Assembly: GCA_002898575.1 (NCBI GenBank)
Contig: BEHT01000028.1
Span: 1-48,964, forward strand
Direction of reading: 5' to 3'
Length of the DNA stretch: 48,964 bases
Source: a bacterium HR17
Lineage (GTDB): Bacteria > Armatimonadota > Fervidibacteria > Fervidibacterales > Fervidibacteraceae
The notes below the pieces were generated by a model, which was not told the DNA's origin, searched no databases, and saw only the letters and a list, made by a program, of their open reading frames with translations. This document shows, one piece after another, positions 26,572 through 35,440 of the stretch; position 1 is the stretch's first letter; the number at the start of each line of letters is the position of its first letter. The position numbers and the translations under genes were made by a program.

Positions 26572-27837
26572 TCACAACGGCACGACATTAGCCGCCGCCA
26601 GATGGCGTGTCACGCCCCGTGTGTCCACGACGAGCGGGGCGTGAGCGACGATCCACGCCCAGTCGTAAATATCATGGGGCGTTACGATGACGACACAGTC
26701 TGTGCGCCGCAGTTCATCCTCGGTTAATCTCACGGATTCTGCCCGCCAATCGCCGTAATTAACGGTCGGCACGAGAGGGTCGTGGTAATCCACGATGGAA
26801 CCTTTCGCGCGCAGCAACTCCGCTAACGCCAAAGCGGGAGACTCGCGGTAGTCGTTAACACCCGGTTTGTAAGCGATGCCTAAAAGTAATACGCGCGATC
26901 CCTTCAGCGGTTTACGGTGTTCGTTCAACGCGTCGGCGATGAGGCTAACGACATACTCGGGCATCTGTTTGTTGATGGCGTCGGCGACACGGATGAAACG
27001 GGGCTCATGGTTGAACTCGCGGGCTTTCCAAGCGAGATAGAGCGGGTCTATCGGGATACAGTGCCCCCCGATGCCCGGTCCAGGGTCAAAGCGCATGAAG
27101 CCGAAGGGTTTCGTGGACGCGGCGTCGATGACCTCCCACACGCTCAACCCCATGCGTCGGCACAAAATCGCAAACTCGTTCACCAACGCGATGTTGACCG
27201 CGCGGAAGGTGTTTTCCAACAGTTTCGCCGTCTCCGCGACCTTAGGGCTGGAGACAGGGATGACGCGGTCTACGATCCGCGAATAAAGCCGCACCGCACG
27301 CTGCGTGCATGCCGGCGTCAATCCCCCCACTAATTTGGGGACAATCCGCAGCGTCCATCGCTTGTTGCCAGGGTCAATTCGCTCAGGGGAATACGCCAGA
27401 TGGAAGTCTTGCCCTGCTTTTAACCCCGATCGCTCCAAAATCGGCTTTAAAACTTCCTCCGTTGTGCCAGGGTAGGTGGTGCTTTCCAGCACCACCAGCA
27501 TGCCGGGGCGCAGGTGCGGAGACAACCCTTCCGCTGCCGCTAAGATGTAGGAGATGTCGGGGTCACCCGTCTTCGCCAACGGGGTCGGGACACAAATGAT
27601 AACGGCATCACAGTCACGCAAGTCCGCGTAGGCAGTGGTGGGGAAGAACCGGTCGGCGACGCGCTGAACTTGTTCGTCGGTGACATCTACGATGTATGAC
27701 CGCCCCTGCCGTAAAGTCTGGACACGCTGCAAGTCCATGTCAACGCCTGTCACAGCCGCACCGCTTTCCGCAAACGCCAATGCCAGCGGCAAACCGACAT
27801 AGCCGAGACCAATCACTCCGATGCGGTCCTCATCCAT
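26572..27837 (-). CDS. Nucleotide-sugar dehydrogenase (UDP-GlcNAc/ManNAc type)
   Basis: This 421-residue enzyme oxidises the 6-hydroxyl of a UDP-hexose to a uronate using two NAD+. The NAD-binding GVIGLGYVGLPLALAFAESG opens the protein, the central domain carries KLLENTFRAVNIALVNEFA, and the catalytic Cys lies in GIGGHCIPIDPLYLAWK near 257. A C-terminal substrate domain follows (LLGIAYKPGVNDYRESP). The GHCIPIDP form with this length matches WbpA/WecC-type dehydrogenases of UDP-N-acetyl sugars better than UDP-glucose dehydrogenases, although substrate cannot be fixed from sequence. It is the first gene of the export operon and has the promoter and palindrome described at 27897-27942. Its stop is 29 bp from the next start. 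Confidence 0.92.
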   Translation of the reverse strand: MDEDRIGVIGLGYVGLPLALAFAESGAAVTGVDMDLQRVQTLRQGRSYIVDVTDEQVQRVADRFFPTTAYADLRDCDAVIICVPTPLAKTGDPDISYILAAAEGLSPHLRPGMLVVLESTTYPGTTEEVLKPILERSGLKAGQDFHLAYSPERIDPGNKRWTLRIVPKLVGGLTPACTQRAVRLYSRIVDRVIPVSSPKVAETAKLLENTFRAVNIALVNEFAILCRRMGLSVWEVIDAASTKPFGFMRFDPGPGIGGHCIPIDPLYLAWKAREFNHEPRFIRVADAINKQMPEYVVSLIADALNEHRKPLKGSRVLLLGIAYKPGVNDYRESPALALAELLRAKGSIVDYHDPLVPTVNYGDWRAESVRLTEDELRRTDCVVIVTPHDIYDWAWIVAHAPLVVDTRGVTRHLAAANVVPL

Positions 27838-27896
27838 GGCGGATCAGCCCCTTCAGTGTAACCCGCCCGGTCAAATTACCCCGTTCGGTTGTCTCA

Positions 27897-27926
27897 ATTA
27901 TGATGACCGTTGTGCCTGCCCGTCAA
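27897..27926 (-). promoter_or_regulatory. Sigma-70-type promoter of the polysaccharide operon
   Basis: On the minus strand, TTGACG (27926-27921) and CATAAT (27902-27897) each match five of six consensus bases and are 18 bp apart. Transcription would start near 27890 and reach the dehydrogenase ATG at 27837 after about 50 bases. Confidence 0.6.
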
Positions 27927-27942
27927 TGTGACAGAAGTCACA
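27927..27942. promoter_or_regulatory. CRP/FNR-type palindromic operator
   Basis: TGTGACAGAAGTCACA is a perfect TGTGA-N6-TCACA palindrome, the CRP-type consensus. It abuts the -35 box of the dehydrogenase promoter and is centred about 44 bases before the predicted start, close to a class II activator position. The regulator is not in the window. Confidence 0.5.
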
Positions 27943-27964
27943 AGTTTTGACCTCCCAAGCGGTG

Positions 27965-30232
27965 TCATTCAGGCACATCCTTTGTCGGCGAGGGTGAAGG
28001 AGACGGCGTTTCCGAGGCGTGGACGGCGCAAGCTTCCTTAGGGATTTGGCTCTGAGGGAACGAACGGGTGACGACGGCTTGTGTCGGGCAGAACGGCGTC
28101 GCCAATTGCCCGGATACGGTGCAAATGAGCACAGGTTGTTGGGGTTCCGTGTGCAGCGGACAGGTGCGTCGCGGGACTTGGTTTGCGGGAAAGCGCTCCG
28201 GATGCGTCACGGGACAATACTGCGTTGCCCGCAGCCCCGTCTGGGCGCAGACAGTGACCACCACTGACCCCTCGTGCTCCGCCGTCGCCTCGCCCGCCGT
28301 ATCTTCCTGCGCCCGTCCGTTGGACTGTTCTGCCCATCGGAAAGAGCGCTCGCCAGGGTAGTGCGTCAACGCCGCTGTCACCAAATCGCGAAAGACAGGG
28401 GCGCAAAGCGTCCCACCTGACCCAGCGCGCAAAGGGCGGTTGCGTTCGTTGCCGACCCAGACCCCACAGGCGATGGTCGGCGTGAACCCGACAAACCACA
28501 CATCTTTGATCTGTTCGCTGGTGCCCGTTTTGCCGGCGACTTGGTAGCCTTCAATGCGAGCGCGTCGCCCTGTCCCCTCAGTGACGACGGCGATCAGCAT
28601 CCGCAACAACTGACGGGCGACTTCCGGCGCAAGCACTTGGCGGGTTTCAGGGCGCGCCGCGAACATCAAGTTCCCTTCGTTATCGTAAATGCGCGTGATC
28701 GCGACGGGCGTTACTCTTACCCCGCCCGTCGCCACCGAGGCTAACGCCGCGGTGTGGTCTAGCACGGTAACGCCGATCGCCCCTAACGCTAACGCGTAAC
28801 TAGCACGGCGCGGGTCGCTCGGAAACCGAATGCCCATCCGCTGAGCGACTTCAATCGTCTTGTCCACGCCGACGGCGCGGATGAGTTTGACCGCGATGAC
28901 ATTGTTAGAAGTCGCCAACGCTTTCAGCAAGGTCATCGTCCGCCCATAGCGCCCATCGTAGTTCTTGGGCTTCCACTGTCGCCCGTTGCCCAACGGGAAC
29001 GCAATCGGGGTATCGCTGAAAAGGCTCTCAGGGCGAAAACCCATTTCCAACGCCGCCGCGTAAACATATGGCTTAAACGATGAGCCGGGTTGCCGATAGG
29101 CTTGCGTGGCGCGATTGAAGTGGTCTAGGACACGACGCCCCGTGCGCGGGTCGGTGCGATAAGGGCGACCGCCATACATCGCCACGATGCGCCCGGTGGG
29201 GATGTGGATGAGCACGAACGCCATTTGGTCAACACCTAAGGGGCGATACGCCCGCAAATAGCGTTCGGCGATTTGCTCCACCTCGCGTTGCAACTGATAG
29301 TTGAGGCTCGTGTAGACTTTCAAACCGCCGCGCTCCACGACATCGCTGCCGAAGCGCCGGATCAACTCGCGTCGCACAAATTCCACGAAATGAAAGGCTT
29401 TCGGCGGCGGCGTCGCCCACATCGGCGCGGGACGCAACCCTTTGGTGACAGGGACGCGTTTGGCAGTTTCCGCCTCCGCACGGGTGATGTAGCCCTCTTC
29501 CGCCATCCCGTCCAAGATGTAATCGCGGCGCGCTTTTGCGGCTTTCGGGTTTGTGAAGGGCGAAAGGTCAGCGGGGCGCTTGGGCAGCGCCGCTAACAAG
29601 GCGGCTTGAGGCAGCGTCAACTCGCTGACATCCTTGCCAAAGTAAAGTTCCGCCGCTGCCTGCACCCCGTAAGCGCCGTGCCCGTAGCACACCGTGTTCA
29701 AATAAAGTTCCAGCAACTCCTCTTTTGAAAACTGCCGCTCCAACTTGATGGCTAACAATAACTCTTTCAGTTTGCGCCGAATCGTTTTTTCCGAAGACAG
29801 GTAGAGGTTACGTGCCAGTTGCATCGTGATCGTGCTGCCACCTTGCACATACCTGCGGGCTTTCAGGCATTCCCAAACAGCGCGGACAATGCCTTTTGGG
29901 TCAACGCCGGGGTGGGTGTAAAACTTGCGGTCTTCGGCGACGATGGTCGCCCACTGCAAAGGCTTCGGAATTTTCTCCAACGGCACCCACTTGCGGTAGA
30001 CCGACATGATCGTCCCCAGCAATACCCCGTCCGCCGAATAAATATGCGTCGCTTGACTCAGGCGCAGTTTGGAGACATCGTTCAAATCCGGCAAATCGCG
30101 CCCCAGCCAAGCCACCAAAGCGGCGATGCCGCCGACAGCGAACAAGCAGGCGAGCAAACTCCCTAAGACGAACCATTGCAGCCACTTGAGAGAAGAAGCC
30201 GACGCCCGACGGGATACGGTCTTCCTGCCCAT
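27965..30232 (-). CDS. mrcA: Bifunctional penicillin-binding protein 1A
   Basis: The 755-residue protein has an N-terminal membrane anchor (about 18-42). A GT51 glycosyltransferase domain follows (EDRKFYTHPGVDPKGIVRA with catalytic Glu near 97, GGSTITMQLARNLYLS, LELYLNTVCYGHGAYGVQ). The transpeptidase carries the three penicillin-binding motifs: SSFK near 382, SNN in ATSNNVIAVKL, and KTGTSEQ near 566. The C-terminal extension has several Cys and ends in a Pro/Ser-rich tail. It polymerises and cross-links peptidoglycan outside the membrane. It lies 27 bp downstream of ftsZ, so cell division and wall synthesis genes are probably transcribed together. Motifs are intact, so it should be active. 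Confidence 0.95.
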   Translation of the reverse strand: MGRKTVSRRASASSLKWLQWFVLGSLLACLFAVGGIAALVAWLGRDLPDLNDVSKLRLSQATHIYSADGVLLGTIMSVYRKWVPLEKIPKPLQWATIVAEDRKFYTHPGVDPKGIVRAVWECLKARRYVQGGSTITMQLARNLYLSSEKTIRRKLKELLLAIKLERQFSKEELLELYLNTVCYGHGAYGVQAAAELYFGKDVSELTLPQAALLAALPKRPADLSPFTNPKAAKARRDYILDGMAEEGYITRAEAETAKRVPVTKGLRPAPMWATPPPKAFHFVEFVRRELIRRFGSDVVERGGLKVYTSLNYQLQREVEQIAERYLRAYRPLGVDQMAFVLIHIPTGRIVAMYGGRPYRTDPRTGRRVLDHFNRATQAYRQPGSSFKPYVYAAALEMGFRPESLFSDTPIAFPLGNGRQWKPKNYDGRYGRTMTLLKALATSNNVIAVKLIRAVGVDKTIEVAQRMGIRFPSDPRRASYALALGAIGVTVLDHTAALASVATGGVRVTPVAITRIYDNEGNLMFAARPETRQVLAPEVARQLLRMLIAVVTEGTGRRARIEGYQVAGKTGTSEQIKDVWFVGFTPTIACGVWVGNERNRPLRAGSGGTLCAPVFRDLVTAALTHYPGERSFRWAEQSNGRAQEDTAGEATAEHEGSVVVTVCAQTGLRATQYCPVTHPERFPANQVPRRTCPLHTEPQQPVLICTVSGQLATPFCPTQAVVTRSFPQSQIPKEACAVHASETPSPSPSPTKDVPE

Positions 30233-30259
30233 AGCCGAATCCCCTGCCCGTTGTCGCCG

Positions 30260-31414
30260 CTACGGTCGCCGGGAGCGACGCAGAAAGGTCGGAATATTTA
30301 ACGCTTCTTCGTCCAACTCCTCAGCGGGTGCCGGGCTGGGCGATGGCGGTGGCGACGGTGCGGGGGTCTCGCGAGCCGCTTCCTCCCGACGGTCCCACGG
30401 CAAGCGCGCTGGCGGCGATGCCGAGCGCGCCTCACCGAAACCGGTAGCGATCAAAGTGATACGCACCTGCTCTTTAAGCGTTTCGTCATACACCAATCCC
30501 CAGATGACATTGGCTTCAGTGGAGTTGACGGCGTTGGTGATAATGTCGGCGGCTTGTTTGACTTCGTCTACCAACAAGTCCGGCGGCGCGAAAATGGTGA
30601 ACAGCACATTGCGGGCGCCCGTGATGGACGCTTCCAACAGGGGGCTGGCGATGGCTTGTTGCGCGGCTTCCACGGCGCGGTTCTCGCCGCTCCCGTAACC
30701 GACGCCCATCAGTGCCGTGCCGGCGCTTTCTAGGACCGCCCGCACATCGGCGAAGTCTACATTGATCCAGCCGGGGCGCACGATCAAGTCGGTGATGCCT
30801 TGCACCGCTTGCGTCAGCACTTCGTCCGCTAACTTGAAAGCGTCCGCCATCGTCGTCCGCCGATCCGACAATTCAAACAGGCGCTGATTGGGGATCACGA
30901 TCAACGCGTCCACATTGTTGCGCAGTTCGTTGATGCCTTGCAGGGCAATTTCCATTTTGCGTTTTCCCTCAAACGCGAAGGGTTTGGTGACGATGGCAAC
31001 GGTCAAAATTCCTTTTTCGCGGGCGATTTGGGCGACGACGGGCGATGCGCCGGTGCCTGTGCCGCCGCCCATGCCGGCAGCGATGAAAACCATTTCTGCG
31101 CTCTCCAACAAGTTCGCAATTTGTTGGCGGTCTTCTTCGGCTGCTTGGCGCCCGACTTGCGGGTTGCCTCCGGCACCCCGACCGTTAGTCAAACGGCTCC
31201 CGATTTGCAGCTTCTTTTGGGCTTTGGACATCAACAAGGCTTGAGCGTCCGTGTTAATCGCGATCAACTCCACGCCCGAAACGCCGTTATCCACCATCCG
31301 ATTGACCGCATTGCCTCCAGCGCCGCCGACACCGATCACCCGAATGTCTACGGGCTTGATCGCACCCTCGTCGTGATTGTTGTCGGTAACCCAACGCCGC
31401 CGTTCGTCTAACAT
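30260..31414 (-). CDS. ftsZ: Cell division protein FtsZ
   Basis: FtsZ is the tubulin-like GTPase that forms the division ring. The 384 residues include IRVIGVGGAGGNAVNRM at the nucleotide pocket, the tubulin signature GGGTGTG near 113, NVDALIVIPNQRL, and the T7 synergy loop region (NVDFADVRAVL). A Pro-rich linker precedes the conserved C-terminal peptide (LNIPTFLRRSRR) that binds FtsA or other membrane tethers. The ATG at 31414 follows GGAGG at ten bases. No ftsA or ftsQ lies upstream: the preceding gene is divergent, so ftsZ leads a transcript with the PBP1A gene. The identification is secure. Confidence 0.97.
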   Translation of the reverse strand: MLDERRRWVTDNNHDEGAIKPVDIRVIGVGGAGGNAVNRMVDNGVSGVELIAINTDAQALLMSKAQKKLQIGSRLTNGRGAGGNPQVGRQAAEEDRQQIANLLESAEMVFIAAGMGGGTGTGASPVVAQIAREKGILTVAIVTKPFAFEGKRKMEIALQGINELRNNVDALIVIPNQRLFELSDRRTTMADAFKLADEVLTQAVQGITDLIVRPGWINVDFADVRAVLESAGTALMGVGYGSGENRAVEAAQQAIASPLLEASITGARNVLFTIFAPPDLLVDEVKQAADIITNAVNSTEANVIWGLVYDETLKEQVRITLIATGFGEARSASPPARLPWDRREEAARETPAPSPPPSPSPAPAEELDEEALNIPTFLRRSRRP

Positions 31415-31586
31415 GCTTCGTCGCCTCCGCTCAGGCTGTCAACGGCTGTGCCTTTACGAGACCATTACAAGACCATGCAGGATTGTGCGACCTGTCGCTG
31501 CCCCTGTCAATCCCTTAAGTCTCCCGAACGAGATCGGAACACTCTCGGTGCGCTAAAATCTTCTTCTGCAACAGGAGGAGAAACGG

Positions 31587-32264
31587 ATGACGATGCCTCA
31601 ACAGGTCACGCTGGACGAAGTGAAAGCCAACGAGAAAGTGCAGACATTTATCCGTCGCGCCGATGAGCAGATGGAAGCCATCGGCTATACCGAGCATGGG
31701 TTCCGCCATGTCAGCCTGGTGGCGCACAACGCCCGGCGAATCCTGGTGGAATTGGGCTTCGCCGAACGCGACGCCGAATTGGCTGCCATCGCTGGCTACC
31801 TACACGACATCGGCAACATGGTCTCCCGCATTATGCACAGTAAAACAGGCGCTGTCATCGCCCTCCAATTATTGCTGGAAATGGGCATGTCCGCCGATGA
31901 AGCCGCCGCCGTTGCCGCCGCCATCGCCAACCACGACGAGCAGGAAGGCGGCGCGATCATCAGTCCCATCACAGCGGCGTTAGTGATCGCCGACAAAGCC
32001 GATGTCCACCGCTCCCGCGTCCGCAACCCCAACATGGCAGCCTTTGACATTCATGACCGCATCAACTACGCCGCCCAGCACGCCGAATTGTGCGTCGGCA
32101 ACAGCGACCACACCATCACACTGGACTTGACGATTGACACCAGCATCGGCAGCGTCTTTGAATACTTTGAGATTTTCATGAGCCGCATGCTTTTTTCTCG
32201 CAAAGCCGCCGAGTTCTTGGGCTACCGCTTTCGGCTCACCATCAACGGCGTGCCGATGCTCTGA
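31587..32264 (+). CDS. HD-domain phosphohydrolase
   Basis: This 225-residue protein has an HD metal-dependent phosphohydrolase domain: HGFRHVSLVAHNARRI supplies the first His, AGYLHDIGNM the HD pair at residues 73-74, and ANHDE plus IADKADVHRSR the later ligands. The C-terminal 70 residues (ITLDLTIDTSIGSVFEYFEI) form an additional small domain often seen in this subgroup of HD proteins. The substrate is not known; nucleotides or phospho-signals are typical. The start follows AGGAGGAG at good spacing. It is transcribed away from ftsZ, with a 172-bp divergent region between them that contains a TAAAAT (31554-31559) as a possible -10 but no good -35. Confidence 0.88.
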   Translation: MTMPQQVTLDEVKANEKVQTFIRRADEQMEAIGYTEHGFRHVSLVAHNARRILVELGFAERDAELAAIAGYLHDIGNMVSRIMHSKTGAVIALQLLLEMGMSADEAAAVAAAIANHDEQEGGAIISPITAALVIADKADVHRSRVRNPNMAAFDIHDRINYAAQHAELCVGNSDHTITLDLTIDTSIGSVFEYFEIFMSRMLFSRKAAEFLGYRFRLTINGVPML

Positions 32265-32324
32265 TGGCGCCCGTCACAGGGCACGCCACCCTTTGAAGGG
32301 CATATGTCTTTGCGCCGCTGAAGT

Positions 32325-32353
32325 CGCTTCGTTCGCCCGCGAGTCACGAAGCG
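32325..32353. terminator. Hairpin between convergent genes
   Basis: CGCTTCGT (32325-32332) and ACGAAGCG (32346-32353) form a perfect 8-bp stem over a 13-base loop. It sits where the HD gene and sbcC converge and overlaps the sbcC stop. There is no T run, so termination is only suggested by position. Confidence 0.3.
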
Positions 32354-35300
32354 CTGATGTCCACCGGCATTGCGCCGCTACGGTCTATTTTGCGACATTT
32401 GGACCCTTTGCTGTCCTTCGTGACCTCAATGAGGGTCGGGAACTGGTCACGCAATTCCTCTAAGTGCGTGACGACCAACACGCGGTCAAATTCGCGGGCG
32501 ATCGTTTGAACCGCGTCCACCATCGCTTCCAAGCCTTCCTTGTCTTGCGAACCGAACCCTTCGTCAATGACCAGCGTCCGCAAGGCGGCACCAGCCCGCC
32601 GCGCCACCAACCGCGCCAACGCGATGCGAACGGCGAAGTCAATGCGAAACTTTTCTCCACCGCTGTAACTTTGATAAGGACGGTCGCCTAACGGGTCGGC
32701 GACAACGATGTCCAATGTTTCCCGCACGCCGTCCCCCGATTGCCGCGGTTGTGTCAGGACAAACCGCAAAAACATCTTGCCCCCCGTTAAACGCATGAGC
32801 AGTTCGTTCGCCTCTTGCTCCAACCACTGGACGGCAACTTTCAAGACCTCTTTGGGGATACCGTTACGCCCGAAGGCTTCCGCCAACAGTTCGTAGTCTT
32901 GGCGCTCTTGCTGCCACTCGGCAATTTCGTCGCGCCGCCTTACCATTTCCCGCTCACGCTTTTTCAGTTCCTCCAGCCGTGCCCTGAGCACTTGCACTTC
33001 ACCGTTCAGTTTCTGCAATGCCTCTTCACTTTCGCGCACCTGCCGCTCCGCTGCCGCCAGTTGCGCCTCAACTTGGTCCCACCGCTGCAGTTCGGCGTCC
33101 AACGCCCGCAGCCGCTCTCGCCCATCGTCGACGCGCTGTCGCAAAGCGGCTAGGTGTTGCCGCTCTTGCTCCAACTGCTCTTCCACCTGCGGCAATTGCG
33201 CCTCCGCGTCGCGGAGTTGTTGCTCCTGCTGCAAGACGGGTTGATGGTCCCGCAACCATTGGCGCAACTGCTCGTGCCGTTCAGGGTCGTAGTTGAGCGC
33301 CGCCAAGGCGCTTTCCACTTCTTGCAACTGCCGGCGTTCACCCTCAGCGTAATCGCCCGCGTCCAACCGCTGCTGCAAAGCCCGCATTTGTTCGTCCAAC
33401 CGAGCGATCTCATCGCGCAACCGTTGCGCTTTTTGCTGGGCTTCGGTCAACTGCTTTGCGACAGTTTCTGCGCGCGCCAGCGCTTCCACTTGCTGCTGGG
33501 CTTGGGCGTGTTTCTGTTGGTCATAACCGATCGCCCGCTCCTCGCTTTCCAGTTCCGCTCGCCATTGCTGCCAACGCCGCTCTGCAGCGACTTTTTGCCG
33601 CTGCAATTCGGCGAATTGGGCGCGCAGCGTTTGCAATTGCGTCTCGGTGCGGGCAATGTCTTCCAATGCCCGCGCGACTTCCCCTTTTTGTCGCTCCAGA
33701 TCCGCTCGTTTTTCCAACTCTTTTTGCGCCTCGCGCAAAAACGCGTCCAACTGGGCGATATGCCGCTCCAACTGCGTGTACGCGTCGTCCTGCGCCGTCA
33801 ATTGCGCCTGCAGCGCCTGCAACTCTTCCTTCAGCCGTTCCTGCAACATTGCCAACCGTTCGGGCGTTAACAAGTTTTCACACAACGGGCAACGAGGCTC
33901 GTCGGCGTGTTCCTGCAAGAGGCGCAATTTGTCCTGCGTCTCTTGCCGTTGCCGTTCGGTCTCCGCCCGTTGCGCGCGCAAAGTTGCCAGCCGCGTCGCC
34001 GTCCGCTCGCGCTCCTGCTGAACTTGCTCGGCGCGTTGCTGCCACTCTGCCAGCCGTTTGATCGCTTCGTCCAGTTGGCGGGCGCGTTCTCGGTAGGTAG
34101 TTTTGTGCTGGATGGCGTCTTCGCATCGCCGCTGAGCGGACAACAGTTCCCCTTCACGGCGCACCAAGGCAGCGCGCTCTTCCCCGATACGCCGCTCTGC
34201 GGCGTGCTTGCGCTGCTGCAACTCCATCCATTGTTTTTGCTTCTCGCTCCAGAGGGCTAACTCGTCGCGGGCATGCTGCAACGCCTGTAATTGCCGCTCC
34301 ACTTCAGGGCGCTGAAGCAACAATCGCTCCGTTTCCGCCAATTCACGCTCGCAGTCTGCTCTCCGCTGGCGGAGCAGATTAAGTTCGTTTTCCAGCAGCA
34401 ACCGCGCCTGTTCAACGGCATGGTGCAGTTGCTGGCGGCGTTGTGTCAGCGATTGGTAGGTGCGCTCTATTTGGCGAAAATGCGCCTCTTCTGCCTGCTT
34501 CTGCCGATATTCGTTGACCGCCGCTTTGATGGCGTCCCTCTGCGCCGCAATCGCCTGCAATCGTTGTCGTTGCTGCTGCAGCGCGGCGATGCGTTGCTGC
34601 GCCGCTTGAATTTGGCGCTCCCAATCGGCGACAGATTGGCGCAAGTTGCGCCGTTCGGTGTCGTGCTGCATCAGCCGCTCGCGTTCGCGCTGCCAACGCT
34701 GTCGTTCCTCGCACACCGTTTCGTGGCGCTGGCGGGCATCATCCAACTCGCGCTGTTTAGCGCTCAATTGCGCTTCCCACTGGGGCCGGTTGCGCAACTC
34801 TTCAGCGATGCGTTCTATCTCTTGCTGAGCGACACGGATTTGCCCGTCCAACTCCCGCAGGCGTTGAACGGCTTTTTCCCTCCATTGTTCATAGTCGCCC
34901 AGCCCCAAAATACTTGCCAGTGTGTCGCGGCGCTCGGCGGGCGTCAGCATCATGAACTCCCCGTGCCGACCTTGCAGCAAGAAGACGGTGTGCACAAAAG
35001 TGTCGTAATCCATGCGGAGTAGGCGCTGCAACTCCTTGTTGACGGCAGTGACGCTGTTGTTAGCGACCAGCGGGCGCCAATTGCCCGTTTGTGGGTCATG
35101 TTGCTCCAAAGTCACCGCGTGCTGCCGAGCGCGACGGGAGTATCTGCGGCGCACCCGATACAACTGCCCGTCCACGGAAAACTCCAACAAAACTTCCGCT
35201 TCCGTTGCCCCTTTACGGACCAATTCTTCATTTGCCGCACGCGCCTTACCGAAAAGCGCCCATGTAATGGCGTCCAAGAGGCTGGACTTGCCCGCCCCGT

Positions 35301-35403
35301 TGGGGCCGACCAAGGCGGCGACATGGACACCGGACAAATCAACGGCTTGCCCTTCCTCACCGTAACTCAAAAAGTTGCGCAGCCAAAGACGCACGGGCAC
35401 CAT
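32344..35403 (-). CDS. sbcC: Nuclease subunit SbcC (Rad50-like ATPase)
   Basis: The 1019-residue protein has a Rad50-type architecture. The N-terminal Walker A is VGPNGAGKSSLLDAI (about 32-46), followed by two very long Gln/Arg/Glu-rich coiled coils (about 170-500 and 520-840) around a zinc hook CPLC near 505. The C-terminal signature motif is SYSGGEKFRIDFAVRIALARL near 912, and Walker B is LVIDEGFGSQD near 943. With SbcD it forms the ATP-dependent complex that opens and cleaves hairpins and blocked DNA ends. The sbcD gene lies 37 bp upstream on the same strand, the usual operon order. Its start at ATG 35403 has a GAGGGGG further upstream than ideal. Palindrome-cleaving SbcCD is notable beside the many inverted repeats of this window. 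Confidence 0.96.
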   Translation of the reverse strand: MVPVRLWLRNFLSYGEEGQAVDLSGVHVAALVGPNGAGKSSLLDAITWALFGKARAANEELVRKGATEAEVLLEFSVDGQLYRVRRRYSRRARQHAVTLEQHDPQTGNWRPLVANNSVTAVNKELQRLLRMDYDTFVHTVFLLQGRHGEFMMLTPAERRDTLASILGLGDYEQWREKAVQRLRELDGQIRVAQQEIERIAEELRNRPQWEAQLSAKQRELDDARQRHETVCEERQRWQRERERLMQHDTERRNLRQSVADWERQIQAAQQRIAALQQQRQRLQAIAAQRDAIKAAVNEYRQKQAEEAHFRQIERTYQSLTQRRQQLHHAVEQARLLLENELNLLRQRRADCERELAETERLLLQRPEVERQLQALQHARDELALWSEKQKQWMELQQRKHAAERRIGEERAALVRREGELLSAQRRCEDAIQHKTTYRERARQLDEAIKRLAEWQQRAEQVQQERERTATRLATLRAQRAETERQRQETQDKLRLLQEHADEPRCPLCENLLTPERLAMLQERLKEELQALQAQLTAQDDAYTQLERHIAQLDAFLREAQKELEKRADLERQKGEVARALEDIARTETQLQTLRAQFAELQRQKVAAERRWQQWRAELESEERAIGYDQQKHAQAQQQVEALARAETVAKQLTEAQQKAQRLRDEIARLDEQMRALQQRLDAGDYAEGERRQLQEVESALAALNYDPERHEQLRQWLRDHQPVLQQEQQLRDAEAQLPQVEEQLEQERQHLAALRQRVDDGRERLRALDAELQRWDQVEAQLAAAERQVRESEEALQKLNGEVQVLRARLEELKKREREMVRRRDEIAEWQQERQDYELLAEAFGRNGIPKEVLKVAVQWLEQEANELLMRLTGGKMFLRFVLTQPRQSGDGVRETLDIVVADPLGDRPYQSYSGGEKFRIDFAVRIALARLVARRAGAALRTLVIDEGFGSQDKEGLEAMVDAVQTIAREFDRVLVVTHLEELRDQFPTLIEVTKDSKGSKCRKIDRSGAMPVDISAS

Positions 35404-35440
35404 CGGCGCCGTTCACCCCCTCGCTCAAAAGTCTCACACC

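Noticed and set aside
33154-35022. Several plus-strand ORFs over sbcC
   Set aside because: They are Leu/Ala-rich complements of the Gln/Arg coiled-coil codons.
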